NCBI GenBank assembly: GCA_030549495.1 | Contig: JAUIRK010001052.1 | Coordinates: 2,232,001 to 2,296,000 of the forward strand | DNA length: 64,000 nucleotides | Direction: 5' to 3' | Source of the DNA: Nectonema munidae | Taxonomy: Eukaryota > Nematomorpha > Nectonematoida > Nectonematidae | Part shown: positions 13,901 to 23,900 of the stretch, one piece after another | Layout of the letters: each line of letters starts with the position of its first letter | How positions within the stretch are numbered: the first letter of the stretch is position 1 | Notes under the pieces: model-generated | What the model was told of the DNA's origin: nothing | What the model saw: only the letters and a program-made list of their open reading frames with translations | Databases searched by the model: none | Made by a program: the position numbers and the translations under genes

Positions 13901-14951
13901 TAATTACTTTATAAACCTTTTACACAAGTGGCAAAAACATTTTAAAAACAATAATATATCCCAAAATGACATAAAATTACACTTTAACAAATTTGAACTC
14001 ACCAAAATTTTAAGAGTATTACTTATACTTTTTAACAGCCAAAAATATCCCCTAAATAAAAAGTAGACAAACCCGAATTTTTGATGAATTCATAAGGATT
14101 TGACAAATCGTCTGCTTTAAGTGCGCTGATCGGTCAATTGCATCACGAAAACACAAATAGCCGCACAACCAACCTCTTTACTGCATTCTCAAAACTGCTA
14201 TTTTGTCTTGGGCCTTGTAGCAGAATATGCATCATACAACTCTTTGAATTCTAGAATTAAGATGAGCGATCAGTCGTTCGTTCATGTATTGTATGTATCT
14301 AAACATCCATACATGTTACTATTATGTAGATTGGTATTATACAAATCAAACAGAACGAAAAAAAGTATTATTCAACAATAGACCTTGGTATACATCTGGT
14401 TGACCCCAACCCTTTGGGAACAATAACCAGGCCTAGAAGGCAAACTGGATGATGATGATGATGATGAGACCTTGGTATACATAAAATGTTGACCTTCTTT
14501 ATTTATTGATAAAAAAATAAAAATAATTGAAAAATCGGGACAAGGTATCTGGAGATAGGAATAAAATTTTCCGTAACATGTAAAAATTGCGATTCCAATT
14601 AATCGTCTCATCACTAACTTAAATCATTTCTTATTTTTGAGTTAAAACTCATTACTACTTTTTTAACAAACACAGAGACTATATTTAATGACAAAAGATG
14701 ATGATGCCTTATTTTGTATTATTATCCTTATTCCCTATTGCAGTGCATTAAAGTATTTTTTTATCTTTCAGAGATTGGTTAATTTTTTAAAATTTTATAA
14801 CCTTTTTAGGAAAGGAAGCCCTTTATTTCTTTCTGCTGAAATGTATAAGAAATTGAAGAAGATGTGGATAGATCATGAAATCCAGCAAGAAATTGAGCGA
14901 GCATACATCGCCAAACATCGACTTTTAGAGTATGAATGGGCTAGGTTTTGA
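1902..14951 (+). CDS. UBR2/UBR1-like: UBR1/UBR2-type N-recognin E3 ubiquitin ligase, C-terminal part (6 exons, 5'-incomplete)
   Basis: E3 ligase of the N-degron pathway, which recognises destabilising N-termini and ubiquitinates the protein with a RAD6-type E2. Exons: 1902-1980, 2029-2101, 2161-2269, 3560-6852, 6904-7005 and 14810-14951. All introns are GT-AG, all phases agree, and the joined frame has 1265 codons plus TGA. Landmarks shared with animal UBR1/2 include DLKY and the ...LLTRLQG segment in exons 2-4, PLRCLV and ERFS, a winged-helix region (about residues 344-421 of this part) and a charged helix before the RING. The RING-H2 has C647/C650, C687, H689, H692, C695 and C725/C728. The C-terminal cap has CLICG and SYCC at about 1143, then PPYLD-like APYLDAYGETD and the usual conserved last 47 residues. 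The UBR box and ClpS-like domain are not in the window and should lie upstream. UBR1 and UBR2 cannot be told apart here. Confidence 0.93.
2270..3559. other. UBR intron, 1.29 kb, no gene recognised
   Basis: An intron between two confirmed UBR exons. It holds short open stretches (for example around 2720-2820 and 3230-3330) that could be worn transposase fragments, but I could not place them in a family. Confidence 0.5.
3560..6852 (+). CDS. Large UBR exon: winged helix, RING-H2 and start of the C-terminal cap
   Basis: A single 3293-base exon, bounded by a TTTTTAG acceptor and a CT/GTAAAA donor, carries about 87% of the coding sequence seen for this gene. The reading frame is open upstream of the first in-frame GTG at 3725 back to the acceptor. 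The added residues (GVDPQKCHH... to ...VICVGKV) continue the family alignment, so 3725 is not a start codon. Animal UBR1/2 genes usually split this region into many exons, so intron loss here is an inference. Codon use is AT-rich but the frame is clean. An in-frame stop just past the donor (6854) is avoided by splicing to 6904. Confidence 0.92.
7372..8890 (+). mobile_element. piggyBac-type DNA transposon relic in the last UBR intron
   Basis: Fragments in several frames follow piggyBac transposase order. First comes an acidic serine-rich N-terminus (about 7680-7770), then a segment with PGPTRCGTSGIND at 7870-7920, then the start of the catalytic region (ENMVLELSNGIKGHKITFVN, about 8056-8115). 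Last is a C-terminal cysteine-rich zinc-binding tail (CxxC...CxxC...VCxxHY...CKNC, about 8655-8787). The middle of the catalytic domain is missing, so this is a defective, internally deleted copy. Near-palindromic terminal words (GGGTTCATATTGACCC at 7379 and GGTCCATTTGGATCC at 8869) may mark the ends. No TTAA duplication was confirmed. Confidence 0.7.
8911..9261 (-). CDS. Unassigned 116-codon open frame inside the UBR intron
   Basis: An uninterrupted minus-strand frame of ordinary amino-acid complexity in a patch clearly richer in GC than its surroundings. It contains CYSDEVPGGRSKDNF and a charged stretch. I do not recognise the family. A CCACAG acceptor-like site precedes about residue 11, so it could be one exon of a nested gene, a captured host fragment or a chance frame. 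It sits between two piggyBac relics and just before the palindrome TTTTCCCATTTTGGGAAAA (9258-9276). Confidence 0.3.
   Translation of the reverse strand: MGLLFVHHSLHTASVEIVDQVTQLGCYSDEVPGGRSKDNFMVCFQEIAISYEDAKITMTIPKKDIEDEAESKVELYLRTPLIERNKCTRVDNFHNKRQVLFDFVEHCSICTLSTCH
10000..10830 (-). mobile_element. piggyBac-type transposon relic, C-terminal half
   Basis: Minus-strand frames read in piggyBac order. A segment TAVSLFENKLNLLAMVCTIR (10565-10650) corresponds to the family's 'FTS..L...L......GTIR' stretch. Further on come a worn RW-F..L segment near 10310-10350 and a cysteine-rich tail (CSCLRCSDCNGYIC, about 10000-10050). The frame is broken many times. The 5' half was not found. Confidence 0.5.
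12324..12629. mobile_element. TIR MITE with perfect 8-bp target duplication and internal tandem copies
   Basis: The inverted ends are GGTCGACAGACATTTCGCCC and, on the other strand, GGTCTTCGGATATTTCGCCC. Direct 8-bp copies of AAACTAAC flank it (12316-12323 and 12630-12637). Near the right end, a unit of about 53-54 bases containing GTCTTATGAAAATAATGGG is repeated three times. It has no coding capacity. An 8-bp duplication allows hAT or P-like origin; the GGTC terminus is not typical of hAT. Confidence 0.75.
13125..13340. mobile_element. hAT MITE, 216 bp
   Basis: Starts with CAGTGGTGTAGCC and ends with the inverse CTAGCTACGTCACTG. Flanks are GACAGAAG (13117-13124) and GAGAGAAG (13341-13348), an 8-bp duplication with one difference. 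The interior is GC-rich for this window. The short minus-strand frames inside it are chance frames. Confidence 0.75.
13341..13500. repeat. Purine-rich (GAGA-type) stretch
   Basis: About 150 bases in which A and G dominate on the plus strand, with many GAGA/AGAG words. It is a simple-sequence tract in the UBR intron with no recognised function. Confidence 0.5.
14396..14466 (+). mobile_element. 71-bp extremely 5'-truncated LINE with 16-bp target duplication
   Basis: A LINE 3' end with a (GAT)n tail sits between perfect direct copies of AGACCTTGGTATACAT (14380-14395 and 14467-14482). The GAT-type tail matches that of the RTE-like LINE at 58095-59830, although the bodies are too short to compare. 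The long target duplication and simple tail are marks of target-primed reverse transcription. Confidence 0.8.
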
Positions 14952-15063
14952 GGGTATTTATTTATTATAAATGATATTGCAAGAATTACACACGCTTTCT
15001 CTCTTTGTTAATACAAACATTTATGGTATTTCAGATATATTTTGTTTATCCAAATAACTATTT

Positions 15064-15069
15064 AATAAA
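15064..15069 (+). promoter_or_regulatory. Candidate poly(A) signal of the UBR gene
   Basis: An AATAAA lies 113 bases after the UBR stop codon and is followed by a T-rich stretch. Further AATAAA-like strings occur at about 15209-15226. In such AT-rich DNA this hexamer is frequent, so the assignment rests mainly on position. Confidence 0.4.
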
Positions 15070-15279
15070 AAGGTTTTCTTCTCTTTATCGCTTTTCATTG
15101 TTTATGAATTGTATATTGTTTTCTCTTTGACTAAGTTTATTTGCATCCAATACGCGCATTCATCATTAAGTTGTAAACAACACAATTATTTATATATAAA
15201 TTGATTTAAATAAATTATTATAAATAAAGTTTTTCTCAAAAGTTTATTATAATATGAATGAATATAAATGCTTGTGGAG

Positions 15280-15788
15280 CAGTGGCGTAGCATTTTTATA
15301 CGTAAAGTAGACATTTTTACCAAAAAAGAACGTAGCACATGTAGTTAAAGTAAGCACATGTACTTTAAGAATTTCATTAATGTGATATCAATAAAAAAAA
15401 TTTTATTTGGAAATCAAAGTATCACACAAAATAATTTTTTTGGAAGAAAAATTTCAAGATTTCATTGTTGACAATTTTTTTGTATACTCTTTCAGATATG
15501 AAACAAGCATAAGATTCTTCTTTCTTTCTTTCATGCAGCATTGAGCATCGTTGACTTCTTAAAACTCTTTGTTTTACAGTTGTATTGGCATAATATCAGT
15601 TGTTAGAGAGTCGTAAACTGAGCAAAATGTTAGTTAGAGGAAAGAATCTTCGACACATTTGTTTTTGTTAGCAAGAATATACTAACAGGGATTAGGCTGC
15701 CAAACTAAAAATTCAAAAGGAATGAGGGGCAGAAAAGGTATTTGAGGGGGCGGCTCCCCCCCCCCCCCCCCCGTTGGCTACGTTTCTA
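15280..15788. mobile_element. hAT MITE, 509 bp, with perfect 8-bp target duplication
   Basis: The left end is CAGTGGCGTAGCA and the right end, inverted, is TAGAAACGTAGCCA. It is flanked by TTGTGGAG at 15272-15279 and again at 15789-15796. A 17-base C-run lies just inside the right end. It lies just downstream of the UBR 3' end. Confidence 0.8.
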
Positions 15789-16289
15789 TTGTGGAGTAAC
15801 GAATTTTAGGTTCAAACAATGAAATTACCGTAAAGTTTTCGAAAAAAGAAATATTTAGTCACTAGTGTCATTTTTAAAATATATTTAAAAATAAAAACTT
15901 TAATTTCTTTGTTCAGGAATAAGTTAAGTGAAATAAATTAAAAATTTAGTGCATTCGAATAAAGCTCCTTGTTTTTCCTAAATGCCGAAGCAGATGTATG
16001 TCATTAGCAAACTCGTAACGAAAGTACAAGGAATTTAAATATGGGATGAATATTCTGAATTTACAATTAACATATATATTTTACAATGAATTACTTTCTG
16101 TCTTATCATAGCATCTCACATTAACTATTGATCTTTCTGAAACTATACAGAGTGCTGAATTGATGATTCATTAATCCGACAAAAATGTCTATGAAATGGA
16201 CACAGTTGTATAATCGAGGTCTGCTTTCTGGAGTAAAAAAATTAGTAATCAACTCCGAGACTTCATAGCATGAAATTATCTCAGTTTAC

Positions 16290-16410
16290 TTTGGTGAAGG
16301 TAAAGTGGGCTTTTTCATTCAGAGTGTGCAATCGAACTGCTTGTATGCAACTATGCCCAAAGGAGGTTGATGCTGGATTCGAAGCGAGTACTCTATAGAA
16401 CATTCTTCAA
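16290..16410 (-). repeat. tRNA-derived SINE-like repeat, copy 2
   Basis: On the minus strand it carries GCTTCGAATCC at about 16378-16388, a near-perfect RNA polymerase III B box (10 of 11). A 100-base body shared with 1371-1505 follows. The conserved end reads TTTACCTTCACC. The A box upstream is uncertain. The tail and target duplications were not resolved. Confidence 0.55.
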
Positions 16411-16551
16411 TCAAAAAATTTCACTCCGCAAACCATTTACGGCCAATGTTCCTATTATGGAACATAAATAATTTTACCTTCGTCTGCTTTTTTCAATGAC
16501 TTTGAATATAAATCGTCTGCGTTTTTTAGATATCGTCTGCTTTGCTTGGCC

Positions 16552-16625
16552 TTAACCCGTTAACGACCAGAATAATCAGACGATATCTAATGTAAAGCAG
16601 AAGATTTGTATTAAAGATATTATTT
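16552..16625 (+). mobile_element. End fragment of a piggyBac-like MITE
   Basis: TTAA is followed by CCCGTTAACGACC and then AATAATCAGACGATATC. About 60 bases correspond to the right half of the intact MITE at 46221-46350. The other end is missing. Just upstream (16510-16545) is an inverted piece with the same AGATATCGTCTGC word. Confidence 0.6.
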
Positions 16626-16639
16626 TTATAATTTTTTTA

Positions 16640-17680
16640 ATTACAACCAGTGATGTATTCGTAAAATTATTGGGGGGGCTTTTAAAAATAATTATCTTGA
16701 CGACGTGGTTATTATTAAGGAAGTTGGACTTTTAAAAGGTATTCCGTATTACATTGAATTCCTAATATACTTCTATTTACAAAAATAACTTTTTCAAATA
16801 AACTGTAAGGCAAACAAATATAAAAAATCAATACTTCGTTTCAATTAATATTAATTTGAACAAAACACATGTGTTAATTCTTTGAAGGTGTGTTTAATTC
16901 CATATTTTCTAATTGACATAAAATTTATTTTCTCGGTTCACTTTGACATTTGCCAAATTTTTGAGCTAGGAAAAAGATTTACGGAACGGAAATGTTCAGG
17001 TTCAAGTAGTTATGAAATATTTTTCGAAACGTACCACCGAATTACATAATGAATATTTTAGGATATTTTTACTCTTTCCTGTCAAAAGCCTTTGATTTTT
17101 TCAAGTTTTCAAAAAAAGTACTGAAATTTGACAACAAATTGAACCAAAAAAGTTATTCATAAAATTATATTCAATTTTTAAAACTGATATAATGTAGTTT
17201 ATGTTTTTTTAAATATTTAAAACTTTCTAAGCATGAAAAAAAATTTTATAGATAATTTATGGTTTGAAAACAAATTTTATTTATACTCTCAATAATTTAC
17301 TCTGAAGAACTCAACAAGAATTGGATAGATCAGTAATAAAATTTGTCAAACCCATGCATTATTTTTTATATTAAGATTTCCTTGATGGAACATCTTTCTC
17401 TCAATCTTGGATTCTAAGCACGGCAAAAGTGTGACTCCTAAACGGCGCACTTCAAAGTATTCCTTTATAACCGTTTACTCCATATTTGATTGACGTTTAT
17501 AAGCCTTCTTTTATGAGGAAAGTTAGAAACACGATTGCCAATTTATAATATGATGTCAAGTGAGACAACAGTCATCCTGCCTTTTCACAATAGACTCTGA
17601 AGTTTTACTTGCAATGAAGACTTAGGCGCAAAATGTAAAAACGTGTGTATGTGTGACGATCCGCGTGAGTTCAAACTTGC
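16640..17680. other. Intergenic DNA between the two host genes, no gene recognised
   Basis: It begins with one hAT-like end (CAGTGATGTATTCG plus a G-run at 16648). The rest is AT-rich with no supported frame. The last 150 bases before the TATA box are somewhat richer in GC (GTGTGTATGTGTGACG and similar) and probably belong to the promoter of the SEA-protein gene. Confidence 0.4.
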
Positions 17681-17684
17681 GTGC

Positions 17685-17691
17685 TATAAAA
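17685..17691 (+). promoter_or_regulatory. TATA box of the SEA-protein gene
   Basis: TATAAAA lies 182 bases before the first in-frame ATG (17873). Transcription would start near 17715, giving a 5' leader of about 155 bases. The assignment rests on consensus and on the position upstream of the signal-peptide exon. Confidence 0.5.
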
Positions 17692-17872
17692 TATGAGTTG
17701 CGCGTGTTAAATCGGCTTATGTGTTAATTGGTTTTATAAGCTGTCACTTATTCTGTGAACTGTTTTGAACTAATTGTAGCCTAAATACTTTTCTCTGTTA
17801 ATTGATCTTTTGTCAAGGCTAACATTATCACACGTTTTTCCTTTCAACCTAGCTGATGTAAATCTTTGCATA

Positions 17873-17930
17873 ATGCGCGTATTTGTCGCTTTGCTTTTAT
17901 TCTGCCAGATCTATTTCGTCCACTCTCAAG
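17873..17930 (+). CDS. Exon 1: signal peptide of the SEA protein
   Basis: Encodes M-R, a hydrophobic core (VFVALLLFCQIYFV) and a small-residue end (HSQ), a classic secretion signal. The frame is open further upstream but contains no earlier ATG, so 17873 is the start. The exon ends one base into a codon before GTATTT. Exons 2, 3 and 4 also end one base into a codon, so exons 2-4 are symmetric class 1-1 exons. Confidence 0.8.
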
Positions 17931-20900
17931 GTATTTGCCCTCTTCAATTTTTCATTTTTACATCTTTAAATTTTACTTTTTATTTTCTTTGATCTACTTT
18001 TCTTTTTTAACATTTTTCGGCTTGACATTTACAATATAAAAAGAACTTGAAATATATGTTCTAATGCACATGCAGGGAGCTCGAAAACAGGGCTAATCAA
18101 GCGCCCTACCGGTCAAAATGATTCTGAAATAGAGATTGTCAACTCTACATAGCAAATTCGTGAGTAAAATAGATTCCTCTATTGCAAACATTATCCATGC
18201 TATTTGGTGTGTGCAACCCAGGATTCCGCATCAAATATTTCACATTTTTGAAAAAAAAATCAAATTCCCTGGGCAAAAGTACTTATATAAAAGTTGACTT
18301 AACTAAATTAAATTTTGAAAATACTTTTTAACACAGCTGTTGATTTCACTTCAATTTTCCTAACGTATTTATGCGATTTAAGATATTCATCAAAAATGAT
18401 AAACTATCATGCTTAAAAGATTTTAAAAGAACTTTGATTTGCACTTCAAATAGTTAAGCAAGTCTCTCACTTGGCTGTGTGGCGATTAAGCACAACTGTT
18501 CAAGTGGCGCGCAACTAAAATTTGGCGGTCGTCCCATAACGGTAATTTGGCGGTCGCCCCATAACAAAATTTTGGCGGTCGCCCTATAACGAAAATTTGG
18601 CTGTCACTCCATAAGGAAAATTTGGCTGTCGCCCCATAACGAAAATTTGGCTGTCACCCCATAAGGAAAATTTGGCTGTCACCCCATAAGGAAAATTTGG
18701 CTGTCACCCCATAAGGAAAATTTGGCTGTCACCCCATAAGGAAAATTTGGCTGTCACCCCATAAGGAAAATTTGGCTGTCACCCCATAACGAAAATTTGG
18801 CTGTCACCCCATAAGGAAAATTTGGCTGTCACCCCATAAGGAAAATTTGGCTGTCACCCCATAAGGAAAATTTGGCTGTCACCCCATAAGGAAAATTTGG
18901 CTGTCGCCCCATAACGAAAATTTGGCTGTCACCCCATAAGGAAAATTTGGCTGTCACCCCATAAGGAAAATTTGGCTGTCGCCCCATAAGGAAAATTTGG
19001 CTGTCACCCCATAAGGAAAATTTGGCTGTCACCCCATAAGGAAAATTTGGCTGTCACCCCATAAGGAAAATTTGGCTGTCGCCCCATAAGGAAAATTTGG
19101 CTGTCGCCCCATAAGGAAAATTTGGCTGTCACCCCATAAGGAAAATTTGGCTGTCACCCCATAAGGAAAATTTGGCTGTCACCCCATAAGGAAAATTTGG
19201 CTGTCACCCCATAAGGAAAATTTGGCTGTCACCCCATAAGGAAAATTTGGCTGTCGCCCCATAAGGAAAATTTGGCTGTCGCCCCATAACGAAAATTTGG
19301 CTGTCACCCCATAATGAAAATTTGGCTGTCACCCCATAAGGAAAATTTGGCTGTCACCCCATAAGGAAAATTTGGCTGTCACCCCATAAGGAAAATTTGG
19401 CTGTCGCCCCATAAGGAAAATTTGGCTGTCGCCCCATAACGAAAATTTGGCTGTCGCCCGATAACGAAAATTCATACACACTGTAATAAGTGCTTTGTTG
19501 AATGCCTAGCCCAGTTTATTTTTTATCATTAGAGAAATTTTAAATACTATTTTTTAGGAAAAATCTTGGAAAATCAAGGCCAGGTTTTTGATTTTACAAA
19601 TACATCAACATTTTTATCTTTTACTATGATCGACAAAATTCATCTCCATCAGATTCGATATCAATTTTTAATAGTTTTCTCCCATTTCTAACAATAGAGA
19701 TGTATTCTATGTATATATATTTTTTTATATATATTTACGGCTCCCGAGAACTGTCGCTCAGGGTACATGCCTCCGTCTTTCGCCCCCTCCCCCCTTATGC
19801 TCCTATGTGAGGGACTGTACTGATATAAACGTATAAAATGCTCATTAAAACTAAAATCTAAGCGAATGCAAATCTTTAGTTTTTAATCCTTATACTTTTA
19901 CTTATATTTAAATTTGGCCATGAATTTTGAAAAACTTTTACATTTGGCAAATAATAAATATAAGGGAAGGGTCTAGTGTAGTCGTTTTTTTATCCATGGA
20001 CCCTTTTATCTTTTTTTTATTTTGGTGAACCCCTTCATAAAAATTGGACTTAAAAAATATATTTTTCACTAATAAAATTTTTGAGGTTATGATAAAGAAA
20101 ATAGTATATAATTATAATTGATATTGGAATGAAAACAAAACGAATCCAAATCAATTATACTATTATTAAATAAGTGAAAATTATAACAAAAAATTTTCTT
20201 TTATAATAAAAATCGTTATGAGCTGGTTTTCTTCATCGACCACCAAAATATCATTGTGGACCCCTAATTTATAATATTTCGCTTGTGTACCTCCTGAATT
20301 ATTATACAAACCCCTAGGGTCCATGTGGACCCCAGTTGAGAAAAAGTTAAATTACATTTCACCTTAATCTTTGCAAACTGCACTTATCCGTCATCCTTCA
20401 AGAGGTATAGCGGATATTTCGGCGCTAATTACGGTTCTACGTTCCTCATTTTGCCGCATGAATAAGACACTTGGCTTATACGTGCTAATAAAAAAGCTTA
20501 AAAGAGTTCATTAAATTTGTTGGTTTAACAAGAATTGTAGAAAGATATTTACTTATTTGATGGAAAGGATCATTGAAATAGCTTAGAATAAGACGAAGAG
20601 GGATCTCGTCTTTGTGTATTTTTGGGAGGCAGTAAAGGAAATGATATGAAGCATAAGTAGCACGAAAAGATTTGTAATCATTGCATGAGATTTTTTGTTT
20701 TTGAGAGATTGAAAAATAAGTTTAAGAGTTGTTTGAGCTGTTGAAAGTGCATTGGGGTTTATACTTGTTTGTAATCTGTAGATCTTTTTATCGTTTGGTA
20801 AAAGGTTTATTCTGTTACTGCTCCTCCTCCCATCGTGGATAAATTCATCCCTGGGTCAAACGTATATGCAGAATTTCTGTTTCAAATTTAAAGGATACAC

Positions 20901-23900
20901 ATGATTTGCTTCTCATGAACAGAAGATTTTTATGTATTTCTAAGCAATATAGTTTTAGCAAGCAAACAATTGACTTAATTATTCCTCAATAAATTGGGCT
21001 TCTTCATTATTTATAAACTTTTAGCGGTGTTTTAATTTTAGAAAACGCAAACTGCTTGAGTTTAATCTCAAAGGGGACAAATTTCTCACTGTTCAAGTTC
21101 ACGATATAGTTTAATTAACGTTTTATTTTCACTGACTTCTTCAATTGTCCAAACACAAAGACCCCTTCATACCCCCTGTTTTCATGAGCCCACATTTCTT
21201 TCAAGTTTATCATAGTGTGACAATTTGCTGCACCCCATCATTTGCGCAGCTTAAAATGATAGTATGAAATTTTTATTTACAGAAAATTTTTTTTATTCAT
21301 AATTCATAATAATAATAATATTGAAAAAATGAATGTACAACTGCTAATAGAGGAGTGCGGTTCACTGTAATTTCATCGCCGTAATTTCATCGCATAGTAA
21401 ATTCATCGTGATTCAACACATCGTCGGTATTTTCATCGTGTAGTAATTACATCGTCATACTAATTTTATGCTTGACGGACGCTCACTGTTTTTTTGTAAA
21501 TATCCCTTTATAATTTTTTTAAGTTTATTACGAACAATTAAATTATTTTTTAGTTTTATTATAAAAAAAAATATCCTACGAAAAGATATTTATATATACA
21601 CAGAATTTGAGAAGAAGTAAAGGAAGTTAAAACATACTTAAAGACATTTTGAGGTATGCAGATACAAATAAATATGTAGTATACAGTTAGTAATTTAAAA
21701 AAAATGTATGCATATATACGCAAAGTGTGGGATTATCTTGTGACACCGCAAGGAAGTAATGGTCAATCCATAAATCTCGCGATGTAATCACTATACGATG
21801 AAAATACCTACGATGTATTGCATCACGATGAATTTACTATGCGATGAAATTTCCACGATGAAGTTACCGCGATGAAATTACTGGATACCGAGGAGTGCTG
21901 TCAACTCCCACCAAATCACTTTTACAAACTCGCTCCAATTATTTTTTAATTAATTACTTGTTTTATGGTTAGTTAGTTAATTAGTCTTATCACATGTTAT
22001 TTACAAATAATTGAACATTTATCTTTAAGCTTCAAAGTGTCTTGCGATAAAGAGTGACTGAAACTTAAGTTAGATTTGTATTTTATGTATACAGTTTTGC
22101 TAATTAATTGAAGTTATTATTGGAATTAACAATTATTAATGACATACTTCCGCCAATTGTCACAATAACAAATCTCCTTCTTTAATATGAAATTGAATTA
22201 AAACTATACATTAGTTTAGTGCACCGAAATTCCCGCACAGTGCTAGCGAACCCATCACGCATGCGCCAAAAGTGTTGCTTGGTATAATCCGAAATTGCGC
22301 ACTCATCATTTTCTATCATAGAAATTAGCCAATTTTTTGATGTCTTTGATACCCTGGAAACATAAGTCTAATGAATGCAGTTTATACATAAATAATTAAG
22401 ATTAGGTTAATTTTTTGAAATATAAAAATTTTAATTTTTTCTTTATCTATGATAATTTTATATTTAAAATTCAATTAACGACCTAAGTGGACTTTAGAAT
22501 AAAAATTGTCGGATTATTTTGAATGTTAACCGGTTGATAAAGAATAAAAATTTTGGTGCATCATTATCAGAAAAGACTATATTCTGGGCAATGCCCCATA
22601 AAACATTGGCTACCCCTGACCTAAACTAAGGAACAAAAAGTCCCGTCCTTCTGTCTTTAAACTAATTTATCTGGTATATAGATGTATTTCCTAAAAGCTT
22701 TTCGAATAAAGTTAAGGTCTCCGCACAATTGCTTATTTTGGATAGTAATGAATTACCCAAAACGACAATCATAACTACAGTTATAGTAAAACTTCCCAAA
22801 ACCGCGCCCTCATGAAAACGGTCACCGCTTTAAACCACCTCTTTTAAAAAGTCCTGTCTATTATAGATATTAAATTTTACATAAATTATTCCTTAAGCCG
22901 TCAATCGGCCACTTTTTTGAATATATGTTGCATATATAAACAAATTTTCACCACGTATTATCGGCCATATTATTTTTCATCTTCAAAACAACAAGAATAG
23001 TTATAATTAATAATAATAATAATTGCATTATTCACATATAAATATGCATGTTTGATAGTAAAAGTTGTCTGAAGTAATAAAATGTAACAAATAAGCTTAT
23101 CAAACACTTCCATGCTTCATCTTTGAACATATTCATTCTTATCAAATGTAAGCAAAAAGTATTCACACATCTACACTTATTTTATAGATAAATTACATAT
23201 ACATAATTACATTTAATTCTATTTTATAACAACCAGCTACTTCTAGCGTTTTTAGCTATGTTTCATACTAACGTTTGTTAAAAACAATTATGCTTTTGCT
23301 AAACTATCACAAAGACAGCTTGCTGAAATATAAAATATTTGTAGATCAACTATTGGAGTAATACCTCACAAAAAACATTTTCTTACAGGAGTGTTAGACC
23401 AACGCAAATTTATGTAGACGTATAATCAATACAAACTGTAATAAGGTGGTTTTGCACTGCTCGTCCGAAGAATATACATATCTCTGGAGCAATTATTCAA
23501 AAAAAAGGACCTATATTTGCAACTAAACTCAAATCACCCCAATACAAAGCATGGAATGGATGGTCGAACAGATGGGCATCCGTTTTTATGCCCATGCAAC
23601 GACCTTAAACATCATCTTCCTGAAATTACAATAAACTTAGTCACTCAATGGCATCTGTGAGAAGACTGGATTGTTCTTTCGGTCACTGCCAGAAAAAAAC
23701 ACTTTCGGCTCAAAACCACTTCTGTAAAGGTGGAAAAAAGCAAAAAAGAATTAGTGTCTTGTTGGTGTGTAGCTTAGAATGTGAAAAACTTAAATCAATG
23801 GTATTAGGTTGTTAAAAAGTTTTTTAAGCCTCATTTTGTTTTTATCTTTAAAGGCAAGGCATTCAATCCACGTTGCTTTAAAAATGTAAACAGGTGTAAC

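Noticed and set aside
18829-19032. 67-codon frame made of 'MGRQPNFPYGVTAKFSLWG'-like repeats
   Set aside because: It is the 25-bp satellite read in frame; 75 bases give a 25-residue period in all frames, with no start context or host similarity.
18516-19473. CRISPR-like regular array
   Set aside because: Units abut with no unique spacers, and the genome is eukaryotic.
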